The notes under the pieces are model-generated. The model was given only the letters and a program-made list of their open reading frames with translations. It was not told the DNA's origin and did no database searches. From assembly GCA_965224435.1 (NCBI GenBank), contig OZ245048.1, forward strand, positions 4,216,001 through 4,280,000: a stretch of DNA of 64,000 nucleotides, written 5' to 3'. This document shows, piece by piece, positions 25,068-34,756 of the stretch. Numbering within the stretch: the stretch's first letter is position 1; every line of letters begins with the position of its first letter. The translations under genes were made by a program, and so were the position numbers. The DNA comes from JAJRQY01 sp965224435. Its GTDB lineage: Bacteria; Actinomycetota; Acidimicrobiia; Acidimicrobiales; SZUA-35.

Positions 25068-26667
25068 GATGGAATGTCCCGACTAGTCCAGTGCCTTCGA
25101 CAGAGAAAACTATTGTGTCTTCTTCAGTTCTTTCGATACGCCCGTAGACGATCTCCGATGGGCCATCATCAAATCGCGTCGCCACAGAAGGCCACGATGA
25201 AGGAGCACTATGAGGCATCGGTTCTTCCGGATCCCAGCTTTCTCCGTCGATGAATAGACCGCTTCCACATCCACCCAACCCGAGGCCATGGCGCATTTCC
25301 GCCCCTATTGGCAGGGGGCCCGACCAATAGAAGGGGACTGGATGGGGGGCAGGTCCCACCGGCTCTTGCGCCTCTAGGGCCGGAAGCCCCGGACCGCTCC
25401 AATGATGGATCAAGATTTCGCCCCGTGGTCCGTCTTCGGGTGACTTCCACAGAAACATCTCGCCAGAATCACCAACCACAAGTTGAGTGTTGCGGTCGAA
25501 CTCACCCTTCTCAGTATCAACGTCGAACCAATTCTCGCCATCTGATGACGAGATCAGAACGGTCTCAGCTGCGTAGCACCCCTCCGGAAACTCATAGCAA
25601 CGGTGAGGATCAAGGTCGGTCCGGACAAGCAGTACGTAGACACGCCCAGTTGCTCGGTCGTGACCAACCGAGCGAGGAATGGCCGAATCCCCCCACTGAC
25701 CATTGTTTAGCTCCAACTGTTTCCAAGAACCGTCTGATTGGGAAATGTAGGGTGAAGCCGACACGCCGCTGTGGGGTGAAGTCTCTCCTGGACCAAAGGC
25801 CCCTACCCGTGGCCAGGCGACGATCTGACCACCAATGGCAACTCCGTCTGAAATATCCACGAGTAAGTCATCTACGGACTGAAAGTTGCTTGTGTCTTCA
25901 TCTTGAGTCCAAGCGGCAAACACCGGAGTGTTGTTGACATAGTCGTAGTGCCGAGAGAAGGCGACAGGCCGCGTTCCATCGCTACCAAAGACTGGCCAAA
26001 CTTCTCCTTCGATACCGGGCATCATCACCGGTTCCCAATTGACTAGATCATTCGTTTTCCAGGGATCTGGAACCGGCCGACCACCCACGTCGACAACCAG
26101 GTCGGCAATGAGCGTCGATCCACTCACCACCAGTTGGTCCAAGCGCTGGCCCGGTGAACTGAATACTTCGTGGTCGACCTCAGACCACGAACGTCCATGA
26201 TCTGAAGAGATGAGTAAGAAGGAACGTTCGCTTTGCGAGTCTCGGTTCTCACTGAATACGGCACCCGTGGCTCCCAGGACAATCTTGTCATCAAAGAACA
26301 CGGCCGAGCCAACGCTGATCCATCGATCACCACCTTCCTCCACATGAACAAGTTCAAAGTTGCGCAAATCATCGGACCACCACATGGCCAAGTTGCCATC
26401 AAATCCCCCGATAGCCAGGTATCCGCCATCAACGGCAATGATCATTCCAATCTGAAGGCTGGAATCACTGAACCTCTCGGCTCCCAGTGAGGTGGCGAAG
26501 ATGGGATGAATCGTTGACCAACTCAGGTCGGTTACCTGACTATCGACGGGCGAGTCCCGATCCGACTTGTTTGTCAAATCAGTTGCACTGTCCGGGCGGA
26601 GCGAACATGCCGACACCGCCAACAACAGTCCCAGCGAGCCGACCCAAGACCATCTGAGATTTGTCAT
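25030..26667 (-). CDS. Lipoprotein with sialidase-like (BNR) propeller
   Basis: About 545 aa. The type-II signal peptide has lipobox LAVSAC (Cys about 20) and an acidic linker. The body contains BNR/Asp-box-like turns (SSDHGRSWSEVD, SSDGENWFDVD, WWSDDLRNFELV), the pattern of sialidase or photosystem-assembly-like beta-propellers. Catalytic arginines of true sialidases were not identified, so it is more likely a binding or structural propeller. ATG 26667 was chosen over the first frame codon because of the signal peptide. It is divergent from the alpha/beta hydrolase gene. Confidence 0.7.
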   Translation of the reverse strand: MTNLRWSWVGSLGLLLAVSACSLRPDSATDLTNKSDRDSPVDSQVTDLSWSTIHPIFATSLGAERFSDSSLQIGMIIAVDGGYLAIGGFDGNLAMWWSDDLRNFELVHVEEGGDRWISVGSAVFFDDKIVLGATGAVFSENRDSQSERSFLLISSDHGRSWSEVDHEVFSSPGQRLDQLVVSGSTLIADLVVDVGGRPVPDPWKTNDLVNWEPVMMPGIEGEVWPVFGSDGTRPVAFSRHYDYVNNTPVFAAWTQDEDTSNFQSVDDLLVDISDGVAIGGQIVAWPRVGAFGPGETSPHSGVSASPYISQSDGSWKQLELNNGQWGDSAIPRSVGHDRATGRVYVLLVRTDLDPHRCYEFPEGCYAAETVLISSSDGENWFDVDTEKGEFDRNTQLVVGDSGEMFLWKSPEDGPRGEILIHHWSGPGLPALEAQEPVGPAPHPVPFYWSGPLPIGAEMRHGLGLGGCGSGLFIDGESWDPEEPMPHSAPSSWPSVATRFDDGPSEIVYGRIERTEEDTIVFSVEGTGLVGTFHRALPRDPDAVSC

Positions 26668-26822
26668 GTTCACCAACCACCTCATGCCAACCTAGACGTC
26701 AAGTCCAATCTTGTGGTTCCCGGATTTTCGTACTTTCTGGAATTCAACACATTCCATCAGAGTTAACCCTGAGGCTCTCCCGTGTCAAGATGGCCTTGAG
26801 TCCATTAACCCCGAAGGTACCG

Positions 26823-27587
26823 ATGAGCGCACCACGACCGCCCAAGCCCGAGACGCTTCGATTTGTTGGAAGCCGCGGTCACGAGCTGGCGGGTGTCCTG
26901 CACACACCGGCTGGACCAGCCAAGGGCAGCGTGCTCATGGCCCACTGCTTCACCTGTTCCAAAGATCTACACACCATGACCCGCCTCGCCAAGGGATTGG
27001 CCGAGGCTGGCTACGCCGCCCTCCGATTCGACTTCACCGGCCTAGGTGAATCCGGTGGTGACTTCGCTCAGAAGACCGTGAGCGGCAATGTCTCGGACCT
27101 GGTGCGTGCAGCCACCATCCTGATCGAGCGGGGCTACGGACCGTGCGGACTGATCGGCCACAGCCTCGGTGGCGCGGCCTCAGTACTAGCTGCCCACAAG
27201 CTCAAGACCGTCCGCTCCCTGGTCACCATTGGCGCCCCAAGTGATGTCAACCACATCCGTCATCTGATCAGCCCATGCCCTGACGGCAACGGAACCAGCG
27301 AGGTCAGTCTTGGTGGTCGCGTCTTCTCCCTTGATCGGGGCTTCGTCGATGACCTCGAGAATCACGACGTATTGTCACGAGCAGCTGAACTGAACCGGCC
27401 GTACCTGATCTTCCACGTCCAGGACGACGAAGTCGTTGAATTCAACCAGGGTGAGCAGATGTACGCCGCTGCCAGTGAACCGAAGAAGTTCCACACCCCC
27501 GAAACCGGTGGTCACCTGCTCGGGCCAAGGCCAGCAGCCGAGGACGCATTGGCAACAATCGTTGAGTGGTTCAACGAAACCCTCTAG
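26823..27587 (+). CDS. Alpha/beta hydrolase (OsmC-fusion type, OsmC part absent)
   Basis: 254-aa serine hydrolase. The N terminus (LRFVGSRGHELAGVLHTPAG, then AHCFTCSKDLHT and LRFDFTGLGESGGDF) is that of hydrolases often fused to a C-terminal OsmC peroxiredoxin. Nucleophile Ser lies in GHSLGG (about residue 113), the acid in FHVQDDEVV and His in GGHLLGP. The protein ends after the hydrolase fold, so the OsmC domain is missing. ATG 26823 has GAAGG upstream. The role is unknown; ester or thioester hydrolysis under oxidative stress is plausible. Confidence 0.78.
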   Translation: MSAPRPPKPETLRFVGSRGHELAGVLHTPAGPAKGSVLMAHCFTCSKDLHTMTRLAKGLAEAGYAALRFDFTGLGESGGDFAQKTVSGNVSDLVRAATILIERGYGPCGLIGHSLGGAASVLAAHKLKTVRSLVTIGAPSDVNHIRHLISPCPDGNGTSEVSLGGRVFSLDRGFVDDLENHDVLSRAAELNRPYLIFHVQDDEVVEFNQGEQMYAAASEPKKFHTPETGGHLLGPRPAAEDALATIVEWFNETL

Positions 27588-27593
27588 CTGCAG

Positions 27594-28571
27594 CTAGGCC
27601 TGGCGGCGACGAATTTCTTCGGTGATGGCGGGCACAACCTTGTGCAGGTCACCAATGACGGCATAGTCGGCCTTGACCACCATGTTGGCTTCGGGATCGG
27701 TATTGATGGCCAGGATGCGCTTGGAAGCGGCGGCCCCAACCCAGTGCTGGATGGCACCAGAAATGCCAGTGGCGATATAGATCTCGGGAGCGATCCTGGT
27801 GCCAGTTTGGCCAACCTGATCGGAGTGATTGCGCCAACCATTGTTGGTCACCGCCCGGGAGCAACCGACACGGCCACCAAGCAAATCGGCCAGTTCTTCC
27901 AAGATGCCAAAACCATCTTCGGACCCAACTCCGCGACCACCAGAAACTACGACCGGAGCAGTGGCGAGCGTGACCCCTGAGGTCAAGACCTGGCGATCGA
28001 CCACGACCGTCCGGCCGAGCTCGTCATCAAGGTCGGGTTCGAACTCTTCAACCTCGCCAGCCCCTGGGGTTGCACATTCTTCGGCCATCACCGCGTGGTG
28101 ACCATAGGTCAGCAGCTTCACGTCACCGGTAAGGGTGGCGTCCTCCAACAGCGAGCCTCCCCATTGAGCCCGAGTCATGGTCCAGGTGTCCTCATCGGCT
28201 GGATCAGCCGACAGGCAGTTGGCCACAAACCCCAAGTCCATGCGAGCAGCAATCTGGGCCATGACCTCATTACCACGATCGGTGCCAATGGCCATGACCG
28301 CTGCGGGCTCACAGTCTTCAATCAACTCAACCATGGACTGCCCATAGGCCTCGGGCCCATAGTCGGTGAGAAGGGGGTCACTCACAACATGAACTACTGC
28401 GGCGCCACCGGCAGCTGCTTGCTCGGTCAGGCCATCAGCCCCATCACCAATGATGGCGACGTGCAGAGCAGCATCCATGTCCGAAGAAAGCTGGCGGCCC
28501 GCTGTGAGGGCCTCGTCGTTGGCATCGTTCCAAGTTCCGCGATCATGTTCAAGAACTACAAGCAGTGTCAT
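27594..28571 (-). CDS. etfA: Electron transfer flavoprotein alpha subunit
   Basis: 325-aa FAD-binding subunit of the ETF heterodimer, which passes electrons from flavin dehydrogenases to ETF:quinone oxidoreductase. The C-terminal FAD domain has SRAVTNNGW, GQTGTRIAPEIYIATGISGAIQH and AINTDPEANM, all diagnostic. It overlaps etfB by ATGA and ends next to the convergent hydrolase. Position behind the dimethylglycine-dehydrogenase-like gene makes that enzyme the likely electron donor. Confidence 0.95.
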   Translation of the reverse strand: MTLLVVLEHDRGTWNDANDEALTAGRQLSSDMDAALHVAIIGDGADGLTEQAAAGGAAVVHVVSDPLLTDYGPEAYGQSMVELIEDCEPAAVMAIGTDRGNEVMAQIAARMDLGFVANCLSADPADEDTWTMTRAQWGGSLLEDATLTGDVKLLTYGHHAVMAEECATPGAGEVEEFEPDLDDELGRTVVVDRQVLTSGVTLATAPVVVSGGRGVGSEDGFGILEELADLLGGRVGCSRAVTNNGWRNHSDQVGQTGTRIAPEIYIATGISGAIQHWVGAAASKRILAINTDPEANMVVKADYAVIGDLHKVVPAITEEIRRRQA

Positions 28572-29335
28572 GACAAGACGCCAATCTCTTCCAGCATGTC
28601 AACGACAGCGGCAGCCGCGGTTTCGTCGGTGCCCAGAATGACGGTTTGTGAAACGGTTTCGGTCGGCCGATGAAGTCGTATCGAGCTTTGGGCACCAGCT
28701 TCGGCGTCGACCTCGCTCTGGCTGAGCTCAACCTTCTTGGAAGCCAGGCGCCCTCGCATGGTTGGATAGCGCGGCAGGTTGATGCCTTCCTTGATTCCTA
28801 ACATGGCCGGGCGTGGCATTCGGTAGACCTCAAAACCACCGTCGACTTCGCGGCGCGCAACCAGCTCATCACCCTCAAGGTCGATGCCTTTGATGCCATT
28901 GACAATTGGGCGACCCATCTTGTTGGCCACCCGAATGCCGACCTGGAAACCTCCGGCATCGGCACTCTCGTTGCCGAACAAAACAAGGTCATAGGGTCCG
29001 TGCTCGGACTCGCTGGCCTCGATTGCTTCGGTGATGGCAGCAGCCGTTCGTTGCGGGTCCCAGTCCGATCCATCAGTTGGCACCAGGATGATTTCGGTGG
29101 CTCCAACACTGGCGGCATAGCGAAGCTGTTCTTCGGCCTCAGCTGGGCCCAACGTCAACACCGTCACCGTGCCTTCTTCACGTTCGGCAATCTGCACGGC
29201 CTCTTCCAAGGCGCACTCTTCGTGAGGGCTGGTGGTGAAACCAAGGTTGGTGGTGTCGACGGATTGGCCGTCTTCGCTCACATTGATCTTGGCGCCGGGT
29301 GAGGGCACCCGTTTCACACAGACAAGGATTCTCAT
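28568..29335 (-). CDS. etfB: Electron transfer flavoprotein beta subunit
   Basis: 255-aa AMP-binding ETF subunit. The N terminus MRILVCVKRVPSPGAKI and the later GNESADAGGFQVG and MPRPAMLGIKEGIN segments are typical. It is the second gene of a DMGDH-like/etfB/etfA operon. Its leader contains a duplicated purine-rich SD block (tandem repeat at 29341-29368), which may give two ribosome-binding registers before ATG 29335. Confidence 0.95.
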   Translation of the reverse strand: MRILVCVKRVPSPGAKINVSEDGQSVDTTNLGFTTSPHEECALEEAVQIAEREEGTVTVLTLGPAEAEEQLRYAASVGATEIILVPTDGSDWDPQRTAAAITEAIEASESEHGPYDLVLFGNESADAGGFQVGIRVANKMGRPIVNGIKGIDLEGDELVARREVDGGFEVYRMPRPAMLGIKEGINLPRYPTMRGRLASKKVELSQSEVDAEAGAQSSIRLHRPTETVSQTVILGTDETAAAAVVDMLEEIGVLS

Positions 29336-29340
29336 TGTTA

Positions 29341-29368
29341 TTGCTGCTTCCTCTGTTGCTGCTTCCTC
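29341..29368 (-). repeat. Duplicated purine-rich leader of etfB
   Basis: On the minus strand GAGGAAGCAGCAA occurs twice (29356-29368 and 29341-29353) with a 15-bp period. Each copy carries an SD-like GAGGAAG. The copy closest to the etfB start lies about 11 nt before the ATG. Confidence 0.8.
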
Positions 29369-29380
29369 AACTACGTCGCG

Positions 29381-31900
29381 CTAGCCCTTGAGTCGGGTGT
29401 CGTCTGGGTCAAAGACCGCACCGGTGGTGGCAACAACGGTGATGGGGTACAGCTCGTTCATGTACATGACCTTGAACTCGGAGCCAACAACGGCCAGGTC
29501 AGTGGGCAGGTAGCCAAGCAGCAGGTACTTGCCATAGGCAGCGCCATTGCCAGCGGTCGTAACCCGACTGACCCGGTCATGGGAGTCGACAATGCGTTCG
29601 CCGTCGACGGTCAGGATTGGCTCGTTGCCGCCCTGCATGAAGCGCTTACGACCTTGTGAGTCGGTGTGATCCTGCACCGCGAAGGTGCACATGGTGGCGA
29701 TCGGACCAGCCTCACGGGCGGCCAAATAGGCCTGCTTGCCAATGAAGTCAGCGGCCTTGACCTTGGGGCGAGCAAGTCCGGCTTCGACCGGGTTGTACTC
29801 GCTCTCCAGCTCGGCTCCCATCAGGCGGTAGCCCTTTTCCAAGCGGCCACAAGTGCCATAGACACCAATTCCGGCGGGGCGAATTCCAAGGTCTGCACCA
29901 GCTTCAGCCAAGGCGTCCCACAAGGCTGGGCCGTTCTCCCAGGAGGTGTAGATCTCCCAACCCGTATCGCCGACGTAGGAGATGCGGAACAGGCTGCACG
30001 CCACGCCAGCAATCTCGGCGTCGATATAGGAGCCGTACTTGGAGCCGTCTTGAGAAAGGTCCTGATCGGTGAGCTTGCCAACTATGGCAGGAGCGTTCGG
30101 GCCCCACACCCCAATGGTGGTGACCTCTTGGGTCAGATCAGTGAACGTCACCGAGCCATCGGTTGGCATGTACTTCTTGATCCAGAACTTGTCTCGACCA
30201 CCATCGAAGGCACCGGTGGCAATCCGGATGGTGTCTTCAGCCGTTCGCATCATGGTGAGGTCAGAGTGGAAGCCCCCGTCCGGAGTAAGGAAGGGGGTGT
30301 AGGTGGAGGAGCCAACCGACTTGTCCACCTTGTTGACCGCCAAGTATTCAGCGAAGGCCACCGCGCCGGGTCCGGATAGCTCGAAGATCTGAAAGGCGCT
30401 GAGATCAACCATTGCCGCGTTCTCACGCAGGTTGAGCAGCTCGCCATCGATGATGGGTGACCACCAGCGGTTGTCCCATTCGACCTCACGCTCGCTCAGG
30501 CCATAGCGCTCAACCAGGTCAGCGTTGGAGTTGTACCACTGGGGACGTTCCCAACCGCGAGCATCGTAGAACTCAGCCCCCAGGTCTTCTTCACGGGAGT
30601 AGAAGGGGCTCTTGGCCAGGCCTCGACGGCTCTCCCACTGCTCGGTGGGATGCACAATTCCGTAGGTCTTGTTGAAGTGCTCGGCTGAGCGGGCCCAGAT
30701 GTGATCGTCGCCCTTTTCCCAGTCATAGAAGCGGGCAATGTCGGCTCCGTGCACGTCAATAACTCGGGGGTAGCCGTGGGTCATCCACTCGGCCACAACC
30801 TGGGCCATACCTGGACCTTCCTTGACCCATACCGCAGCGGCAGACCAGAGATTGACTACTTCGGGCATCTCACCCAGACACGGCATGGCGTCGGGGGTGA
30901 GGGACAGCAGGCCATTGATGGCGTACTTGATTTCGGCGTCTCCGAGCATGTCCATCAGCTCGATGGCTTCTTCCATCTGCTGGTCGAAGTCGTCGGGTGT
31001 GAAGGGCATTTCGGTTGGTGAGAGTGCGGCGGCATCGTTGGAAGGGATCTCGTCGGGATGCATGAAGATTGGCTTGTGGGCGTAGGAGCCGACTTCCATC
31101 GATCCAGAAGACTGGCGTTCGTAACAGAACGTGTCCATGTCGCGGACGATCGGGTAGCCGATCTCGTTGTTGGTTTCGGCCAGGATGTCCATGGGGCCAA
31201 CGTCGGCCATCTGGTGGACGGCAGGCACAAGAGGAATGCGAGCTCCGGCCATATTGGCGATGCGGTTGGACCAGACGCCACAGGCAATGACGACGTATTC
31301 GGCTTCGATGGTGCCCTTGTCGGTGACGACACCCTTGATGGTCTTCAGATCATGCGGGCCGTCTTCGGTGACCAGGTCAAGCACTTCGGTATTGGCAAAC
31401 ACCTGGAGGCCGCTGGTCTCAATTGCTTCCTTGCGCATCACGGTTCCGGTCTCCAACGAGTCGACCACCGAAACCGTTGGGCAGTAAAAACCGCCAAGGA
31501 TGACATCATCATTGATGAAGGGAACAAGCTCCTTGACCTCGGCTGGGGTCAGCAGGTGGGCTTCGATCCCCCAGGACTTAGCCGAGGTCATGCGCCGCTT
31601 GAACTCATCCATTCGAGCTTCCGTCCGAGCAACCTCAATGCCACCGGAGTCGGTGGAGAGGTCCATGTCTCGGTACTGGTTGGCACTTTGCTCGCCAAGC
31701 AGAGCCATTTCCTTGTTGTGATCAACCGGGAAAATGAAGTTGGAGGCGTGGCCGGTTGAGCCGCCAGGGTTTGGTAGCGGCCCCTTGTCAATGAGGACCA
31801 TGTCGGTCCAGCCAAGGCGAGCCAGGTGGCCAACGAGACAGTTGCCAACAATGCCTGCACCAATAACAACGACGTTGGCTTTTGACGGGAAGTCACTCAT
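29381..31900 (-). CDS. Dimethylglycine/sarcosine dehydrogenase-like flavoprotein (FAD-GcvT fusion)
   Basis: 839 aa, the usual size for dimethylglycine dehydrogenase. An N-terminal DAO-type FAD domain (VVVIGAGIVGNCLVGHL, residues 10-26, then GGSTGHASNF) precedes a FAO-M linker and a C-terminal aminomethyltransferase (GcvT-like) domain from about residue 480 that binds tetrahydrofolate and captures the released methyl as methylene-THF. Electrons would pass to the co-transcribed EtfBA. The promoter faces fhs across a region with two operator-like palindromes. AAGGA precedes ATG 31900. Whether the substrate is dimethylglycine, sarcosine or another N-methyl amine is inferred from context. Confidence 0.87.
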   Translation of the reverse strand: MSDFPSKANVVVIGAGIVGNCLVGHLARLGWTDMVLIDKGPLPNPGGSTGHASNFIFPVDHNKEMALLGEQSANQYRDMDLSTDSGGIEVARTEARMDEFKRRMTSAKSWGIEAHLLTPAEVKELVPFINDDVILGGFYCPTVSVVDSLETGTVMRKEAIETSGLQVFANTEVLDLVTEDGPHDLKTIKGVVTDKGTIEAEYVVIACGVWSNRIANMAGARIPLVPAVHQMADVGPMDILAETNNEIGYPIVRDMDTFCYERQSSGSMEVGSYAHKPIFMHPDEIPSNDAAALSPTEMPFTPDDFDQQMEEAIELMDMLGDAEIKYAINGLLSLTPDAMPCLGEMPEVVNLWSAAAVWVKEGPGMAQVVAEWMTHGYPRVIDVHGADIARFYDWEKGDDHIWARSAEHFNKTYGIVHPTEQWESRRGLAKSPFYSREEDLGAEFYDARGWERPQWYNSNADLVERYGLSEREVEWDNRWWSPIIDGELLNLRENAAMVDLSAFQIFELSGPGAVAFAEYLAVNKVDKSVGSSTYTPFLTPDGGFHSDLTMMRTAEDTIRIATGAFDGGRDKFWIKKYMPTDGSVTFTDLTQEVTTIGVWGPNAPAIVGKLTDQDLSQDGSKYGSYIDAEIAGVACSLFRISYVGDTGWEIYTSWENGPALWDALAEAGADLGIRPAGIGVYGTCGRLEKGYRLMGAELESEYNPVEAGLARPKVKAADFIGKQAYLAAREAGPIATMCTFAVQDHTDSQGRKRFMQGGNEPILTVDGERIVDSHDRVSRVTTAGNGAAYGKYLLLGYLPTDLAVVGSEFKVMYMNELYPITVVATTGAVFDPDDTRLKG

Positions 31901-32021
31901 AGAAATTCCTTAGTAATCCTGGACCAATTTGCTTCACCAAGCGGTTGGACGTTTTGCTGATCAATACTTGGCCGGTTGCTTGGATGATTCGCTGGACTGT
32001 TCACTGGACTAATCTGTTGCT

Positions 32022-32056
32022 GTTCTGTATGGTGGAATCGTTCTGCAATGCGGAAC
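32022..32056. promoter_or_regulatory. Tandem operator-like palindromes in the DMGDH-fhs divergon
   Basis: GTTCTGCAATGCGGAAC (32040-32056) pairs in 7 of 8 positions around its centre. GTTCTGTATGGTGGAAT (32022-32038) is a weaker copy beginning exactly 18 bp earlier. They lie 122-156 bp before the DMGDH-like start and 82-116 bp before fhs. The same 17-bp pattern occurs before iclR, lysR and the corrinoid operon. Confidence 0.75.
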
Positions 32057-32137
32057 CACTAGAAACTACCGGACAATCGAGCCCCTGTCGAGCAACTTCG
32101 CAGGAGATTGTCCATAATCCTTGCTTGGAGCCACCCT

Positions 32138-33835
32138 ATGGCCTTTCCCACAGATCTTGAGATCGCCAAAAGCGCCAAACTGCGTCCTCTCAACGACCTG
32201 GCCGATGAGGCTGGAATCCCAACGGATCTCCTGGAGCCCTATGGCCGGGGAGTCGCCAAGATCTCCCTCGACGCCATCGAGGCCATGTCTGACCGGCCAA
32301 AAGCCAAGTATGTGGTGGTAACTGCCATCACCCCCACCCCATTGGGCGAAGGCAAGACGACTACTGCTGTTGGTCTAGGTCAGGCCTTCCAACACATTGG
32401 TTCCTCGGCCACCATCGCTATTCGCCAGCCCTCCATGGGTCCAACCTTTGGCATCAAGGGCGGGGCAGCCGGTGGCGGCTACTCCCAGGTTGTGCCGATG
32501 GAGCTATTCAACCTCCATCTCACTGGCGACATGCACGCCGTCACAGCGGCTCACAATATGTGCTCGGCCATGCTGGATGCTCACCTCTACCACGGCAATG
32601 ATTCAGGACTCGATCCCTACAACATCACCTGGCGCCGCGTTTTGGACGTGAACGATCGGGCCCTACGTAATATCACCATTGGTCTCGGCGGCCGCCTTGA
32701 CGGTGTGCCCCGCGAGACTGGGTTCGACATCACCGCTGCTTCAGAAGTGATGGCAACCCTGGCCTTGTGTACGTCGTTGCAGGACCTACGCGAGCGCCTC
32801 GGCCGCATCGTGGTTGGCTACACCAAGGCCGGCACCCCGGTCACGGCAGAGGAACTCAAGGTTGCTGGCTCCATGGCTGTCATCTTGATGGAGGCCATCA
32901 AGCCGAATCTCATGCAAACCTTGGAAGGCAGCCTCGCTCTGGTTCACACCGGGCCATTCGGCAACATAGCAACTGGCAACTCTTCCATTGTTGCTGACCG
33001 GATCGGCATCCATACTGCTGACTATCTCCTGACCGAGGCTGGCTTTGGTGCCGACATGGGAGCCGAACGCTTCTTCAATATCAAGTGCCGCTACTCCGGA
33101 CTTGCTCCCGATGCCGCCGTCCTGGTGGCTACCGTTCGTGGACTCAAGGCCCACTCGGGCAAGCACAAAATTGTTGCCGGCAAGCCGCTGCCCGAAGCCC
33201 TCCTTGCCGAGAACCCCGATGAGGTGCATCAGGGTGGCGACAACCTGCGCAAGCAGCTGGAGAACATGCAGGTGCATGGCGTGACCCCAGTTGTTGCCAT
33301 CAACGTCTTCCCCGGCGACCACGACGCAGACATCAACGCCATCAAGGAAATCGCTGAAGAGTACGGTGCACGCGTTGCCGTCACCACCCACTTTGCTGAC
33401 GGCGGCAAGGGAGCGGCCGAACTTGCCCAGGCCGTAGCAGAAGCAACGGCCGAACCCAGCGACTTCAAGCTGCTCTACCCAGCAGAAATGTCGCTGCGGG
33501 ACAAGATCAATGAGGTTGCCACCAAGGTCTATGGCGCTGATGGTATTGACGTATCCCCCAAGGCGGCAAAGCAGCTGGACACCTATGAAGCCGCTGGTTT
33601 CGGAGATCTGCCCGTCTGTATCGCCAAGACCCACCTGTCGCTATCTCATGATCCGAAGCTGAAGGGTGCTCCAACTGGCTGGACCTTGCCGGTACGTGAA
33701 GTACGGGCATCGGTTGGTGCCGGATTCATCTATCCCATTTGTGGTGACATGCGCACCATGCCTGGTCTGGGCAAGACACCCGCAGCTATGTCCATTGACA
33801 TTGATGCCAACGGCGAAATCGTCGGATTGAGCTAG
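32138..33835 (+). CDS. fhs: Formate-tetrahydrofolate ligase
   Basis: 565-aa enzyme interconverting formate, THF and ATP with 10-formyl-THF. The P-loop-type motif TPTPLGEGKTTT is at residues 65-76. RQPSMGPTFGIKGGAAGGGYSQV-type residues follow, and LTGDMHA is also diagnostic (each seen in order). Length is normal. ATG 32138 has TTGGAG upstream. In this setting it probably runs towards formate, recovering ATP from methyl-derived C1 units. metF follows after 9 nt. FolD, needed between MetF and Fhs, is not in the window. Confidence 0.95.
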   Translation: MAFPTDLEIAKSAKLRPLNDLADEAGIPTDLLEPYGRGVAKISLDAIEAMSDRPKAKYVVVTAITPTPLGEGKTTTAVGLGQAFQHIGSSATIAIRQPSMGPTFGIKGGAAGGGYSQVVPMELFNLHLTGDMHAVTAAHNMCSAMLDAHLYHGNDSGLDPYNITWRRVLDVNDRALRNITIGLGGRLDGVPRETGFDITAASEVMATLALCTSLQDLRERLGRIVVGYTKAGTPVTAEELKVAGSMAVILMEAIKPNLMQTLEGSLALVHTGPFGNIATGNSSIVADRIGIHTADYLLTEAGFGADMGAERFFNIKCRYSGLAPDAAVLVATVRGLKAHSGKHKIVAGKPLPEALLAENPDEVHQGGDNLRKQLENMQVHGVTPVVAINVFPGDHDADINAIKEIAEEYGARVAVTTHFADGGKGAAELAQAVAEATAEPSDFKLLYPAEMSLRDKINEVATKVYGADGIDVSPKAAKQLDTYEAAGFGDLPVCIAKTHLSLSHDPKLKGAPTGWTLPVREVRASVGAGFIYPICGDMRTMPGLGKTPAAMSIDIDANGEIVGLS

Positions 33836-33844
33836 GGAACTACG

Positions 33845-34741
33845 ATGGCGATATTTTCTAGAACCCCAGCCGAATCCGGTGTCGAATCGAAGCTGGCCCA
33901 GGACCACCGCTTGGCACTTGTTGACAACCTCATTTTTGAGGTTGTACCAATGAAGAGCCTGGAGGGCGCCATTGCTGCCCTCCCTGCGGGGGCCGAGATA
34001 TCGGTCACGTGCTCGCCCGTGAAGGGCATCGAAGAGACTCAGCGAGTCACGATGGAGCTGCTGCAGAACGGCTTCCGGCCAATTCCTCACATCTCCGCCC
34101 GCATGGTGCGAGACCAGGCACACACACTGGAACTGGCCGAGTGGCTTCGCAGCAACAATCTACGCAAGGTCTTCTTGGTTGGCGGCGATGCCCAGCAGCC
34201 CGGGGCCTACCCCGATGCGGTCTTGTTCTTAGAGGACCTACTCAAAACCAACCATGGCCTGGAAACCGTTGGTGTCACTGCCTATCCCGATGGCCATTCT
34301 TTCATTTCTGATCAGGCCTTGGTTGATGCCTTGTTCCACAAGCAGCAACTCTTGGCCGCGGCAGGGGTACAAGGCTATTGCAGCACCCAGATGTGTTTTG
34401 ATCCCGGCATCATTTCCACATGGCTGCACAGCCAACGCGAATATGGCTTGACCATGCCCATCCACCTTGGTATTTCTGGTGTGGTCGACAAGTCTCGGCT
34501 CATGAAAATGGGTGTACGTCTCGGAATTGGTCAGTCACTTGGCTTCTTGAAGAAGAACCGGACGGCAGTCATCAAGATGATGACCTCGACCTCATATGAC
34601 CCGAACGACCTGCTTATGCCCTTGAGTGAAGACATGCTCAACCTTGGAGTCGATGGGCTGCATGTGTTCACCTTCAACCAGGTTGAAGCCACCGATGCTT
34701 GGCGGCGCCAAGAACTGAGCCAGTCAGTCGTCGCTCTCTAG
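33845..34741 (+). CDS. metF: Methylenetetrahydrofolate reductase-family protein
   Basis: 298-aa FAD-dependent TIM-barrel enzyme. FEVVPMK near the N terminus matches the position of the catalytic-Glu region (FEFFPPK in E. coli MetF). RPIPHISAR, FLVGGDAQQPGAY and GVTAYPDGH, with the C-terminal DGLHVFTFNQV, are clear family landmarks. Beside a methyl-THF-forming corrinoid system it would work in the oxidative direction (methyl-THF to methylene-THF). It is co-transcribed with fhs and converges on the iclR gene. Confidence 0.9.
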   Translation: MAIFSRTPAESGVESKLAQDHRLALVDNLIFEVVPMKSLEGAIAALPAGAEISVTCSPVKGIEETQRVTMELLQNGFRPIPHISARMVRDQAHTLELAEWLRSNNLRKVFLVGGDAQQPGAYPDAVLFLEDLLKTNHGLETVGVTAYPDGHSFISDQALVDALFHKQQLLAAAGVQGYCSTQMCFDPGIISTWLHSQREYGLTMPIHLGISGVVDKSRLMKMGVRLGIGQSLGFLKKNRTAVIKMMTSTSYDPNDLLMPLSEDMLNLGVDGLHVFTFNQVEATDAWRRQELSQSVVAL

Positions 34742-34756
34742 AACGTCTGTGAGCAG

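Noticed and set aside
32786..33634. 282-codon minus-strand open frame inside fhs
   Set aside because: It lies fully within a clear formate-THF ligase gene and has no recognisable features.
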